A stretch of 64,000 bases of DNA from Candidatus Scalindua japonica (GCF_002443295.1 NZ_BAOS01000005.1:1-64000); one strand, 5' to 3'. Shown: positions 18,587 to 27,851, counted from the stretch's first letter. Notes: generated by a model from the letters alone, not told the origin. Program-made: numbers and translations.

Positions 18587-20194
18587 TTAATTCTGTAACA
18601 ACAGATGAAAAGCAATCATCGTCTTGTCCAGGTATGCCTGAAACGCAAGATTCCCTCTCTTGCTTAAACGATCATCACCAATATCACACTTCAAGCGCTT
18701 TATCATCCGCTCAACTGAAGGACGACGTGTCATTATTGCCTTGAATCTCTTTGCCATTGGAGGATCTTCCGTGTCTATGTGGGGTAATAACCCAAATGAT
18801 ATATTAATCATCCTGCCAGTTAACGAATTGGGACAACACTCTACCTGATGCAAGCATGTTGAACACACCGGTTCACCATCTGTATCCGTTGGCGCATGGT
18901 AAATGAATTTTTCTTTTTCATAACGCATTCCTTTGTAATCCATCTCATGGCCACCATTGCATATTACCACACCATACGGCGTTATCTTCTCCATGCCACG
19001 CGGCAAACCATCTGTTATTCCATTCTTGCGCCTTGGATTTAAAGATGCCTTTAATTCTAAGCCGAGTTTGTCCATAAACTTATCTTTCAAATCTCTGCTA
19101 TCACACGCGCTATCATACAACGCTCTTTTAACCGATTCTTCAATCACCGGATATGTATCAAATACCTTTTCTACATGTGGAAAATATGTCTCTCCATCAT
19201 GTGTCGGTCCATCCAACACTGCTCTTGCATCCAGAGGCACGCCTTGACGTGGAAAACCTACAATACTTGCTTTGTGCCCCCAATACATCTTTGTTATGGA
19301 TTTCACGATTGTCCCCGCTCCTTCATCTGCCAATACCCAGTCATGTTCACACTTGTCTCTGTCCTGACAGCGACACCTCTTAGTCAGCTTTGATTGCGAC
19401 TTCTTCTGCTCCTCCTTACCATCTTCGTCCTTATACTTTACTGTCTCAAACCCTGAATATGCATAATAGTGAGTTGTATCTCCTACTACTTCCTTTTCTA
19501 TTTTAATCGCACCTGTCTCTATGTTCTCAGTTACCAGCGCAATCTTCATCTTATCCCATAGCCCCCACTCACTCATGATCTGGTCAAATTGCTGCAGTTT
19601 ACGCTCACTTGGTATATGCCTGCTACAATACTCATCCCTTTCCCCCTTCGGTGCAAATCCACATACTCGCACAAAACTCGGATTACTCTTTAATAACATG
19701 GACACTTTTTCCGGCTCGCACGGAAATCCCATTAGAGCTGTACCCAAAAAACTTTTTAACAACGCAAAAAAACATTTTGGCCTCTTACCTCCCAATCGAA
19801 ATGGCACTACCCCGGGAGATATACTCAGGGGACTTACCATCCGCTGCTTTGATTCAGCCGCTACTTCATAAAGCACATCACCTCTCTTCTCCTTGTCAAC
19901 TTGCATTGTTGCTCTATTAAACAAAAGCTCCTGTCTTGCATCTTCTTTGCTCTGAGATAATACTACTTGCTTTTGGGGTTGATTTTTCAGCCTCTTTCTC
20001 TCTTCTCGTTTATTAAATTCATAAAGTGCATCGTAGTACTCAGCACCGAAATTACGGTGTTTCTCCCAGGGAAAATAATATAAAGCCCGAAACCATTCCG
20101 CATCTGGTGTATTAAGCAGTACTTTGTCATCTTCGTGAACAGTGTGAATTAGTAGCGATTTTTGGTTGATTTGAATTTGTGATATTGGTAGCAT
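18587..20194 (-). CDS. DDE-type transposase, family uncertain
   Basis: This 535-residue protein has a C-terminal block RRPSVERMIKRLKCDIGDDR followed by LSKRGNLAFQAYLDKTMIAF, typical of DDE transposases. A central Cys/His cluster (CRCQDRDKCEHDW) is followed by DEGAGTIVKSI, and a CSTCLHQVECCP cluster is near the end. Candidate catalytic aspartates are in VLADEGAGT and LYDSACDSRDL. IS1182- or ISNCY-type relatives are plausible. I could not find convincing terminal repeats, so whether a complete element is present is unclear. Confidence 0.7.
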   Translation of the reverse strand: MLPISQIQINQKSLLIHTVHEDDKVLLNTPDAEWFRALYYFPWEKHRNFGAEYYDALYEFNKREERKRLKNQPQKQVVLSQSKEDARQELLFNRATMQVDKEKRGDVLYEVAAESKQRMVSPLSISPGVVPFRLGGKRPKCFFALLKSFLGTALMGFPCEPEKVSMLLKSNPSFVRVCGFAPKGERDEYCSRHIPSERKLQQFDQIMSEWGLWDKMKIALVTENIETGAIKIEKEVVGDTTHYYAYSGFETVKYKDEDGKEEQKKSQSKLTKRCRCQDRDKCEHDWVLADEGAGTIVKSITKMYWGHKASIVGFPRQGVPLDARAVLDGPTHDGETYFPHVEKVFDTYPVIEESVKRALYDSACDSRDLKDKFMDKLGLELKASLNPRRKNGITDGLPRGMEKITPYGVVICNGGHEMDYKGMRYEKEKFIYHAPTDTDGEPVCSTCLHQVECCPNSLTGRMINISFGLLPHIDTEDPPMAKRFKAIMTRRPSVERMIKRLKCDIGDDRLSKRGNLAFQAYLDKTMIAFHLLLQN

Positions 20195-20260
20195 TCTAGC
20201 GTGTCCTTTCTTGTATAGTAGTTTGTGTTATTGTGTGACTTCTATTATACAAGTTGGGCA

Positions 20261-20323
20261 CCGTATTTTGTAATTCTACTATTGGATTTTGTAAATTATT
20301 TCACAAAACCCTTTAAAATACGG
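20261..20323. repeat. 9-bp inverted repeat upstream of the transposase
   Basis: CCGTATTTT at 20261-20269 is repeated inverted as AAAATACGG at 20315-20323, with a 45-base AT-rich spacer. It lies between the divergent regions of the transposase and xerC-like gene and could be an operator or a subterminal element sequence. Confidence 0.4.
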
Positions 20324-20475
20324 CTTACTGGCTCGTTGGCACATTATTCTTGTCTCTCCTTTTACAAAATATTGCCTCTAACTCTTTTTATAACTCTTTT
20401 ACTATCAACATCTTTGTAAGTTTATGCGTCTGCTCTATATTCTGACATATTGATATCTTACAAATGACAGGAAAA

Positions 20476-21378
20476 TTATTTTCGTGGATGGGCTTTATCG
20501 TAAACGTTTTTTAATCGTTCTGTCGTAATATGTGTATATATCTGAGTAGTTGAAAGATTGGTGTGCCCAAGCATCTCCTGGACTGATCGCAGATCGGCCC
20601 CTTCATCCAAAAGGTGAGTTGCAAAACTGTGCCGGAAGGTGTGTGGTGATGTAAGCATATTAAGCCCGGACATCTTCAAATATTTATCAAGAGACCGCGC
20701 GACACTTCTCGCCGTCAGGCGACCTCCAAATTTGTTTAAAAAAAGAGGCCCACTCGTGCTTACTTCTTTTTCTCCATATTTTATCCCTATTGATCTGGAT
20801 TCTACATATTTATTTATGGCATTTATTGCGTGACTCCCGATCGGTACCAGTCTCTCCTTCTTACCTTTCCCCTGTACCTTTACCATCCCACCGAAGAAAT
20901 CAATATCTTTTTCATCCAAACTCACCAGTTCACTTACTCTGATTCCCGTGCTGTAAAGAGTTTCCAGGATCGCCATATCTCTTAATCCCATCACAGTAGA
21001 ACAGTCAGGTGTCTTCAATAAGAGGTTCACATCGTTTATACTTAAAAAATGAGGTAGTTTCTTGTCCTGCTTGGGTGTCCGCAACATCTCAAAAGGATTT
21101 GAAACAAGCACACCTTCCTGAATGAGAAATTTGAAAAAAGATCTTATTGATGCCAGCTTACGAGCAATGGTAGTTTTTGAATAATTCTTTGCTCTCAATA
21201 CAGCAAGAAATTTTCTTAATAGAAGGTGATTTATGCTCTCTAAACCAGTACGTTTTTCAGACTTCAGGAAATTGTTAAATTGTAGCAAGTCTTTGTGATA
21301 CGCTCTCAGCGTATGCTCGGAGAAACCCTTTTCAAGTTCCAATTTAGTAATAAAATCCAGGAATAGTTTTTCAATCAT
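20476..21378 (-). CDS. xerC: Tyrosine recombinase, XerC/XerD type
   Basis: The start MIEKLFLDFITKLELEKGFS at 21378 overlaps the stop of the upstream NYN gene by 8 bases and has GAGG upstream; the longer frame from 21477 is an extension into that gene. The product is 300 residues, normal for Xer. The SAM-like core-binding domain is followed by a catalytic set: R in TGIRVSEL, K in GKGKKERLVPIG, HxxR in HTFRHSFATHLL, H in LGHTNLSTT and Y in QIYTHI. It probably resolves chromosome dimers; XerC versus XerD is not certain. Confidence 0.88.
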   Translation of the reverse strand: MIEKLFLDFITKLELEKGFSEHTLRAYHKDLLQFNNFLKSEKRTGLESINHLLLRKFLAVLRAKNYSKTTIARKLASIRSFFKFLIQEGVLVSNPFEMLRTPKQDKKLPHFLSINDVNLLLKTPDCSTVMGLRDMAILETLYSTGIRVSELVSLDEKDIDFFGGMVKVQGKGKKERLVPIGSHAINAINKYVESRSIGIKYGEKEVSTSGPLFLNKFGGRLTARSVARSLDKYLKMSGLNMLTSPHTFRHSFATHLLDEGADLRSVQEMLGHTNLSTTQIYTHITTERLKNVYDKAHPRK

Positions 21379-21913
21379 CAGTCCTCTTCCCCGTTTCTTC
21401 AGAGAATATTCTAAGCCAGTATTGTGCCTCACTCCTGGAAGGCCCCAGGTATTTACTGATTGGCTCATCATCTTCATTCTTTTTAAACCTTCTTTCTTCC
21501 TGCCCTGCTACCTGCAAATGCGCAACCTTCTTTTTAATATCTCGATAAAATGCTAATGGTCCAACTACCTTAGATCCATATTTCTTTACATACTGTTCTA
21601 TATCCCTGTCTGAAGTAATTACCGTAATGTGCCTGGGATTTACACTGGCACTCACCATCCTCTTAATCTCTTCATCTGCATCAAGGCCCTGCCTTGAAAA
21701 AACGACGTCTATACCGGCTGCTCTCATTCCGGAGGAGTTACCGTTACCCTGACCATCAAAAACAACTATTAATTTGTGTTTCCTTTTTTCTTTATACTGT
21801 TCAAGCAATGTGAGTAATCTGTTTCGCAGGACCTCAATATCACACTTTTCAGTAGTGTATCCCAATTCAGAAATCTTAAAGATTACATTATACCCATCTA
21901 TAATTATATCCAT
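21371..21913 (-). CDS. NYN/PIN-like ribonuclease (YacP/Rae1 type)
   Basis: The ATG at 21913 (MDIIIDGYNVIFKISELG) is preferred over a TTG three codons earlier because AAGG lies at a suitable distance. It encodes 180 residues. The NYN fold is shown by IIDGYNVI, VVFDGQGN and ITSDRDIEQY, which provide the acidic metal-binding residues. YacP/Rae1 relatives cleave mRNA associated with ribosomes. It lies between a DNA glycosylase gene and xerC on the same strand, with overlap to xerC. Confidence 0.85.
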   Translation of the reverse strand: MDIIIDGYNVIFKISELGYTTEKCDIEVLRNRLLTLLEQYKEKRKHKLIVVFDGQGNGNSSGMRAAGIDVVFSRQGLDADEEIKRMVSASVNPRHITVITSDRDIEQYVKKYGSKVVGPLAFYRDIKKKVAHLQVAGQEERRFKKNEDDEPISKYLGPSRSEAQYWLRIFSEETGKRTDD

Positions 21914-21934
21914 ATAAGTCAAACCTTCAGCATT

Positions 21935-22630
21935 TCATTTTCTATTCTTTCTAATTTTATCTGCCTTTGGGTTATAGGCGCCTTTACGATGAACATTTAC
22001 CAGAGGACACTCTTCACACTGCATTTTAGGTTTACAATAGTGTTTACCCACCATTACGATAAGAGCATGATACTCATTGTAAAGAGAGACCTCTTTCGGA
22101 AGATTATTTTCAAAAACAGCCTTTATTGCATCATATTCATAATCTTCCGTTATCAAACCATGCCTGATAAGGACACGTTTCGTATACGCATCAACAACAA
22201 AAGCAGGCTTCTCGGCTGCATACAAAATTATGGAGTCTGCAGTCTCTCTCCCGATCCCATTAACGGAAAGTAATTGCTCGCGTAACAGGGGATAATCCAG
22301 TTTAAAAAGCTTCGACAAACGACCATTATAATTACTGAAAAGCCACTCTATAAAGTATTTAAGTCTTTTTGCTTTTACATTGAAATAACCTGAAGGTTTT
22401 ATCAGTTCAGCAAGTCTGTCTATGTTAATTTCGTACAATTTCTTTGGCGTGAATATTTTCGCTGCCTTCAGGTTCTTAATAGCCTTTTCAACATTGGTCC
22501 AGTTTGTATTTTGAGTAAGTATAGCTCCGATAACAACCTCAAAATCAGTGTCCCCAGGCCACCAATATTGTTTGCCAAATGATTTCAACAGACTTTCGTA
22601 GATCTCAGTAAGAACTTTTGTTTTATTCAT
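21935..22630 (-). CDS. HhH-GPD DNA glycosylase, MagIII/endonuclease III-like
   Basis: The 231-residue protein has the helix-hairpin-helix LLSVNGIGRETADSIILYA and the catalytic aspartate in FVVDAYTKRVL. The C-terminal CKPKMQCEECPL could bind a 4Fe-4S cluster, as in endonuclease III, although I see only part of a four-cysteine set. At the position of the endonuclease III catalytic lysine (GVGRKTA) there is a glutamate (GIGRETA). Together with the WWPGDTDFEVVIGAILTQNT opening this resembles 3-methyladenine glycosylases of the MagIII type. I infer base excision of alkylated bases rather than lyase activity. Confidence 0.8.
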   Translation of the reverse strand: MNKTKVLTEIYESLLKSFGKQYWWPGDTDFEVVIGAILTQNTNWTNVEKAIKNLKAAKIFTPKKLYEINIDRLAELIKPSGYFNVKAKRLKYFIEWLFSNYNGRLSKLFKLDYPLLREQLLSVNGIGRETADSIILYAAEKPAFVVDAYTKRVLIRHGLITEDYEYDAIKAVFENNLPKEVSLYNEYHALIVMVGKHYCKPKMQCEECPLVNVHRKGAYNPKADKIRKNRK

Positions 22631-22774
22631 GTCAGCTATTCTAACAAACCTCGTTACATAAAAGCAAAAATTAAAAATGTCTTCATAAAAATATCATCTT
22701 ACAATTTTCTTATAAATTTGATACTATATTTCAGACATCTTATACCCATCAAACCATTATTGAAAGGAGTAAAC

Positions 22775-23176
22775 ATGTCAATACTGATTGATCAGCTTAC
22801 TAAAGAGCATTCGGATATTTTTGCCGAACTCAACGAAGCTGATAACCTTAGTATTATTACGGAAGAGGGACAGAATAGACTATTTTCTACAAAAGCGGAT
22901 TTACTTGTACATCTTCACAATGAAGATGAAAATCTCTATCCTGTCCTGAGAAAGGAAGCTGAAAATAATAAGCATCTTGAAAGTGTATTAAAATCATTTT
23001 CAAGTGAAATGGAGAGTATTACAGAATCTACGATGAAATTCTTTGAAAGATATTCTAATGGTGTAATAGACTCAAAGTACGTAGAATCATTTCAAATTAT
23101 TTTATCAGCCCTTAGCGAAAGAATGAAAAAAGAAGAATCAGTTCTTTTTGTGGAGTATGAAAAAATAAATCAATAA
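22775..23176 (+). CDS. Hemerythrin-like (HHE-type) protein
   Basis: The start MSILIDQLTKEH at 22775 has AAAGGAG upstream. It is a 133-residue helical protein with H12, then LLVHLHNEDENLYP supplying further possible iron ligands, and a final KKEESVLFVEYEK. The C-terminal histidines of canonical hemerythrins are absent. It is a paralogue of 9411-9815. It is followed after only two bases by a receiver-domain protein, so the two are almost certainly one operon, which suggests a redox or oxygen input to that regulator. Confidence 0.75.
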   Translation: MSILIDQLTKEHSDIFAELNEADNLSIITEEGQNRLFSTKADLLVHLHNEDENLYPVLRKEAENNKHLESVLKSFSSEMESITESTMKFFERYSNGVIDSKYVESFQIILSALSERMKKEESVLFVEYEKINQ

Positions 23177-23178
23177 TT

Positions 23179-24036
23179 ATGAGAAAACCAGTTTATTGCT
23201 TCATAGATGATTCACCATTCGAACTTAATCTTTTCAAGGATGTTATTGAAGTTCGTTTCCGGGGAATACAGTTTATATATGCCTCCACATACGATGAGTG
23301 CCACAGACAACTGAAGGAACTGGAACTGTATCCATCTCTATTTATTCTCGATCTTTATGGCCCTGAAAATTTACAAAATAGTGGCTGTATTCCCAGGAAA
23401 GAGTTGCTGGAAGAACGAATAAAGAAAATACCAGGCGTGGGCGTTGCCTATGATGGCCTTGAGAAGTTTGATCACGATAAAAAACTGCATGCAAATGAGT
23501 ATCTTAAACGCCTGTTTTCAATATTGAATGAATGGAGGAATCTCTTCTCTGAACAGTGTGCCAGCCTTGACCAGGGATGCCAGTTTGGAATCAATAACCT
23601 CCTGCGGGTCAGGCAAGACTATCCATCCGTCACTGCCATCATGTATACCAGAAAAGGTGTATTTACAGATGCTGTAAAATTGTCTCAACACAACTGTGAT
23701 GGAATATATATAAAGCCTCCCGGTGCTACTGACGAAGACATTTTCGTAGAAACGGAAAAACAAGCAGAAAGCCTTATGGACAACTGGAACAAGAGTGTGA
23801 TGAATAGCTACTGCCTGTTTCTCCAAACACTAAATACACACGATAAAACACCCAAAAAACTTGCAGATATGTTATCCAGAGATAAGTATCAGATCTCAAA
23901 GAATAAAGAAGAAATGAACAATGTGAGTACACTTCTGGATTCATTACAAACTACACTTTCTAACACAACAGATACATCAACACCAAAAATAGAGGCACTC
24001 ATTCAATGGGTAAACTTTTATTATAGTTTGCCTTGA
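23179..24036 (+). CDS. Atypical response-regulator receiver protein with internal insertion
   Basis: This 285-residue protein opens like a receiver domain: CFIDDSPFEL (D10, D11) and LFILDLYGP (D58, likely phosphoacceptor). The matching later motifs, IMYTRKG (T157) and IYIKPPG (K179), come about 80 residues later than in ordinary receivers, so residues about 62-140 are an insertion. The C-terminal 85 residues are helical without a recognised output domain. It is coupled to the hemerythrin-like gene. The function is inferred to be signal transduction; a DNA-binding domain is not visible. Confidence 0.65.
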   Translation: MRKPVYCFIDDSPFELNLFKDVIEVRFRGIQFIYASTYDECHRQLKELELYPSLFILDLYGPENLQNSGCIPRKELLEERIKKIPGVGVAYDGLEKFDHDKKLHANEYLKRLFSILNEWRNLFSEQCASLDQGCQFGINNLLRVRQDYPSVTAIMYTRKGVFTDAVKLSQHNCDGIYIKPPGATDEDIFVETEKQAESLMDNWNKSVMNSYCLFLQTLNTHDKTPKKLADMLSRDKYQISKNKEEMNNVSTLLDSLQTTLSNTTDTSTPKIEALIQWVNFYYSLP

Positions 24037-24246
24037 ATACAACACAGCCATCCTCCTTAATATAACAATAAAAAATTGACAATTTCTCTAAATATTTGAT
24101 AATACGTGAAATTTAAAAAGGAATTATTGTTTTTTTCAATAAGAAATGAGAAGATGTAGCATATGAGCAAACAAGCCCCGCAGTTTATATGGTACTAGAG
24201 TACAATTAACTTAACTACGGCATTCTTTCATTGAAGGAGATAGTAG

Positions 24247-24936
24247 GTGAAAATAGGATTTACGGGAATTGATTTACCGGAAGGAAAAACTAAATATAAG
24301 GATGAAAAGCTTATTGCATTGGAAGCAAAAGACAATGCAAAAAAAGTTTCTCCGTTTTTTGCTGAATTTATAAAAGACGAATTTGTACATTCTGAAGCAA
24401 TCGTTGTTCCGAAAAGTAATATTATTGATCTATTGATTCTTGATATGGATAAGCTTGAGACCCGAATGTCAAAGCTGGAAGATGGTGAAGAAAAAAACTT
24501 AATGACAAAATGTATGGAACTGTTGGAGCTGGAAAAACCACTTTGTGATGTCGATTTCAATGATCAGGAGATTGAGTTATTGACAGCCATAGCTCCGGTA
24601 AGCTTTAAACCTGTAGTACAGATTGAAGGGAGTGAGGATATCAATACTATTATTTTCCTGGCACTCGAAAAAGCAAATCAGATGTTCTTTTATACTTCAG
24701 GTCCAAAGGAGTCGCATGCCTGGCTCGTACAAAAAAATTCAGAGATTATTGCCTGTGCCGAAAAAATACATTCAGACCTTGCACGCGGATTTATAAAAGG
24801 CGATGTTGTAAGTTTTGAGGACTATATGAATTGTCATAATTTTAATGACTGCAAATCAAAAGGGGTAGCTAAATTGGTTGATCGTGACTATAAAGTCCAA
24901 CCTAATGATATTATAGAAATCAGGTTTAATGTGTAA
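24247..24936 (+). CDS. YchF-like protein lacking the GTPase domain (TGS-like C-terminus)
   Basis: The start is GTG with AAGGAGA upstream. The 229-residue protein has a C-terminal block (about 165-229) matching the TGS-like DUF933 end of YchF/OLA1: ACAEKIHSDLARGFIKGDVV, VSFEDYMNC, then DYKVQPNDIIEIRFNV. The middle (about 55-120) resembles the helical coiled-coil arm of YchF (LLILDMDKLETRMSKLEDGE). The N-terminus starts MKIGFTGIDLPEG, like YchF strand 1, but there is no Walker A and no NxxE-type nucleotide motif. It therefore looks like a YchF derivative that lost its nucleotide-binding domain. It leads a three-gene operon. Confidence 0.7.
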   Translation: MKIGFTGIDLPEGKTKYKDEKLIALEAKDNAKKVSPFFAEFIKDEFVHSEAIVVPKSNIIDLLILDMDKLETRMSKLEDGEEKNLMTKCMELLELEKPLCDVDFNDQEIELLTAIAPVSFKPVVQIEGSEDINTIIFLALEKANQMFFYTSGPKESHAWLVQKNSEIIACAEKIHSDLARGFIKGDVVSFEDYMNCHNFNDCKSKGVAKLVDRDYKVQPNDIIEIRFNV

Positions 24937-24948
24937 AAGGAGAAAAAG

Positions 24949-25965
24949 ATGATTAACGAAGACGAACTATACCGAAAAGTAGAAAGCGCCTGCCGATTAA
25001 TATCGGCTGAATCTTTTAACCTCCGGAGCCGCATCCATAGATTGCGATGGTTTAACCGTTCGGATATATGGATTAAGCGTGACGATGAACTCAGTTTTGG
25101 TGTGTCTGGGACCAGGTTGCGTAAGCACGCGTCAATAATCCCCGCATTAAAGCTGAAAGGAATTGAAGAAGTCGTCGTAATTGGCGGAGCAAATTCTAAC
25201 AATGTTCTTTCTGCCGCTCAGACGCTGACAGAAAATAATATTAAGATAACTCCTTTTTTGCTGGGACCACCGGCAAAAAAACAGGGCAATTTAAAGCTGC
25301 TCTCTCTATTTGTTGACGATGATGAAATACATTGGATTCCACGTGAACAATGGACTGAGATTGAATCCCATGTAAACAAATATGTAGAGAAGGAAAATGA
25401 ACAGGGTATAAAGGTATTTGTGATTCCGGAAGGCGGACACCATCGTCTGGCCCTGCCGGGCTCATTAAGCATCTTATTAGATATTCTTCGAAATGAATCT
25501 GAATCCGGTACCACTTTTGATCATATTTTTATTGACTCCAGTACCGGTATGGTAGCGCAATCCCTTCTAGCGGGAGCTGCGGCAATTAATAAGAAAACAC
25601 AATTTCACATAGTCGTCCTGGCAGGTTCGTTTGAAACTTTTGAATGCGGACTAAGCCAGATTATTCAATATACTGAGGAGTTTCTTCAGGGTTTAATTGA
25701 ATCGCAGCCTGACTATAAGCTCTATTATCCTGCTATTGCCAAGTCTTTTGGAAGCACCGAGAGGACTATTTTCAGGGAAATAAAGAGTATTGCCAGAAAT
25801 GATGGTATTCTCACAGACCCGGTTTATTCAGCTAAACTTTTTATTACGGCAAAACAGATTATTCAGGATGTTCCAATTGATGGTAATATACTCCTGATTC
25901 ATTCAGGAGGCACATTGGCATTAAGCGGTCTTATGGACTATCCACTATCCGGTACCGAGACATAA
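24949..25965 (+). CDS. D-cysteine desulfhydrase/ACC deaminase-fold protein, atypical active site
   Basis: This 338-residue protein has the TrpB-type fold II layout: WIKRDDELSFG, GGANSNNVLSAAQ, a phosphate-cup-like DSSTGMVAQSLLAGA and a terminal IHSGGTLAL. In the family the pyridoxal lysine sits in SGNKxRK; here the segment reads SGTRLRKHAS, so that position is R56, with a lysine at 59. The QSNH substrate motif is NSNN. It may be catalytically altered or may use K59. The start follows the YchF-like gene by 12 bases with AAAAGGAG. The substrate is unknown. Confidence 0.7.
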   Translation: MINEDELYRKVESACRLISAESFNLRSRIHRLRWFNRSDIWIKRDDELSFGVSGTRLRKHASIIPALKLKGIEEVVVIGGANSNNVLSAAQTLTENNIKITPFLLGPPAKKQGNLKLLSLFVDDDEIHWIPREQWTEIESHVNKYVEKENEQGIKVFVIPEGGHHRLALPGSLSILLDILRNESESGTTFDHIFIDSSTGMVAQSLLAGAAAINKKTQFHIVVLAGSFETFECGLSQIIQYTEEFLQGLIESQPDYKLYYPAIAKSFGSTERTIFREIKSIARNDGILTDPVYSAKLFITAKQIIQDVPIDGNILLIHSGGTLALSGLMDYPLSGTET

Positions 25966-26007
25966 AAAGAGAAAACATACTTTTATAAAAAATGGAGTAA
26001 TCAAAAT

Positions 26008-27174
26008 ATGACTTATCAAAATGTTGTAGTTTTAGGAGGAAGTGGCAATGTTGGCCGGGAATTTATGTCCCAGGTAATGCGACATGATACTGTTTTCTCA
26101 AAAAAGCACCTTAATCCCACAAATATAATAGGCCTGACAGACAGCAAGGGTTTCTGGTTTAATCGCCACGGTCTTAATATCCAGAAGAATCCTGAAAACA
26201 TTTATAAATGGAGGGATTCAAAAGAGACATTTAATACATTTATGCGGGATTTAGATGAATATCACCAGTATGACAATTTATGCGATTTATTAAAATTTAT
26301 TCAAGATGAAGGAATGGCCGGTGAAATTGTTTTTGTTGATATTACTGCCGGTAAGGACGATTTGAGGGATTTTCATCTTAAAGTAATCAATGATTCAGAA
26401 GAGACTATAATTACCGCAAACAAAAATCCGCTCTCCATATACTCAACCGACGTTTTCGGAACACTTACCAGATTTAGAGAAAGATATGGGTTTCTGTGCA
26501 CTGTAATGGCGGGCGCGAATGCGGTCTCCAACCTACTGGACTATTACGATACCTCAGAGATAGTAAAGAAAATAGAAGCATGTTTTTCCGGTACCCTTGG
26601 ATACCTGTGTGCAGAACTGGAAAAAGGCGGAAGAAGTTTCTCAGAAATACTGAATGATGCGAAAATAATGGGTTATACCGAACCTCACCCAAAAGATGAC
26701 CTGAATGGAATTGATGTTGCCAGGAAACTGATAATCTGTGCAAGAACATTTGGGCATAATGTTTCAATGACAGATATTGAGCTGGAGGGTTTCATAGATG
26801 AATCATTCCTTAATATCGATGATGTAGACGATTTTATGGAATCAGTAAAAGGAGCTGATCAGGATATGAAAAACAAATTTGATTCTGCGAAAAGAAACGG
26901 AAAAACCTTAAGATACATTGCCTGTTTTGAATTGCATGAAAATGGAAATTCAGTTTTTAAAGTAGGTCTGAGAGAAGTCCCTCCAGACTCCCCTCTTGGC
27001 AGCCTGAAGGGTTCGGCAAATAAAGTCATCGTCGAGACAGATATTTTTTGCGGTGATAAACAATCTATTATAGAGTCACCCGGAGCAGGGCCAGATGTGA
27101 CTGCCTGGGGATTAAGAAGAGAACTCCTGTCAAGGTTGACAGGGAGAAAGGGTGGAGACTACAAACTGACGTAA
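26008..27174 (+). CDS. Homoserine dehydrogenase-like protein
   Basis: The 388-residue protein has an N-terminal nucleotide-binding motif VVLGGSGNVGREF, the family motif ITANKNPLS, and the catalytic-domain sequence SGTLGYLCAELEKGG ... GYTEPHPKDDLNGIDVARKL, which keeps the catalytic aspartate and lysine. There is no ACT domain. It would reduce aspartate semialdehyde to homoserine, or act on a similar substrate. It is the third gene of the operon, 42 bases after the fold-II enzyme. Absence of other threonine or methionine genes nearby leaves the pathway open. Confidence 0.8.
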   Translation: MTYQNVVVLGGSGNVGREFMSQVMRHDTVFSKKHLNPTNIIGLTDSKGFWFNRHGLNIQKNPENIYKWRDSKETFNTFMRDLDEYHQYDNLCDLLKFIQDEGMAGEIVFVDITAGKDDLRDFHLKVINDSEETIITANKNPLSIYSTDVFGTLTRFRERYGFLCTVMAGANAVSNLLDYYDTSEIVKKIEACFSGTLGYLCAELEKGGRSFSEILNDAKIMGYTEPHPKDDLNGIDVARKLIICARTFGHNVSMTDIELEGFIDESFLNIDDVDDFMESVKGADQDMKNKFDSAKRNGKTLRYIACFELHENGNSVFKVGLREVPPDSPLGSLKGSANKVIVETDIFCGDKQSIIESPGAGPDVTAWGLRRELLSRLTGRKGGDYKLT

Positions 27175-27521
27175 CAAAGTAGAAAGAATTTATACCTGAA
27201 GAAAAAAATTTAGATTCTATTGAATGGAATAATGGTCTAGATTTAGATCGTGAACTGCTATATCAAAAAAGCATAGAATTAAGGGGAGAATTAAACACAA
27301 GCTCACGTGCATGATGGCAGTAATTATTTTGGAGTACTTGGGCCCAAACCTCATTTTCTAATTGGATTGTTTGAAAGTGCCAATTAGCAAGATCATTCTC
27401 TGCTCTACCACAACCGTTGAAATGGTACCATGCACCAGGAAATTCTATTGGTAATGACCCTGACGACCCAACAAACTAACACGTCAGATCAAGTTTATCA
27501 ATAGATTAGGTTTGACCCTAA
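27175..27521. other. Gene-free debris region
   Basis: About 350 bases without an intact gene. A minus-strand open stretch without a start codon (27263-27475) includes PIEFPGAWYHFNGCGR; I do not recognise it. The region separates the homoserine dehydrogenase gene from an IS21 remnant and is probably decayed mobile DNA. Confidence 0.4.
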
Positions 27522-27851
27522 ACCCTGGAGTTACTTGAGTCGGTTGAAATTGGAGAAAGTAAAGGAGAGTTAAAAAAGAAGATTAATGCGATCTTGAAAT
27601 ACGACATCGTAACCATTGACGAGTTGGTTTATTTGCCACTAAACAAACAGAGCGTCTTTAACCTGTTTCAGTTGATTAATGCCTTGTACGAGTATAGATC
27701 AATTATCATTACTACAAAAAAGGAGTTTACCAGTTGGGAAGACTTCTTTGCTAATGAAAATGTTGCAGTCCGTATTGTTGACAGGGTCATACATCATTCA
27801 CACATTTTAATGATGGGAGGTGATAGTTATAGACTAAAAAAAGCAGAATAA
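27522..27851 (+). pseudogene. istB: 3' remnant of IS21-type istB ATPase
   Basis: The open piece carries the second half of an IstB AAA+ helper: KYDIVTIDELVYLPLNKQ (Walker B region), then SIIITTKKEFTSWEDFF, and DRVIHHSHILMMGGDSYRLK. The Walker A half and istA are missing. Just downstream, at about 27870-27912, GTGGTCATTTTATTGTCCG and GGGGGTCACTT resemble IS21 terminal repeats, so the right end of the element is probably kept. Confidence 0.75.

Noticed and set aside
27263-27475. Minus-strand open stretch with PIEFPGAWYHFNGCGR
   Set aside because: No start codon and no recognised family; reported only as debris.
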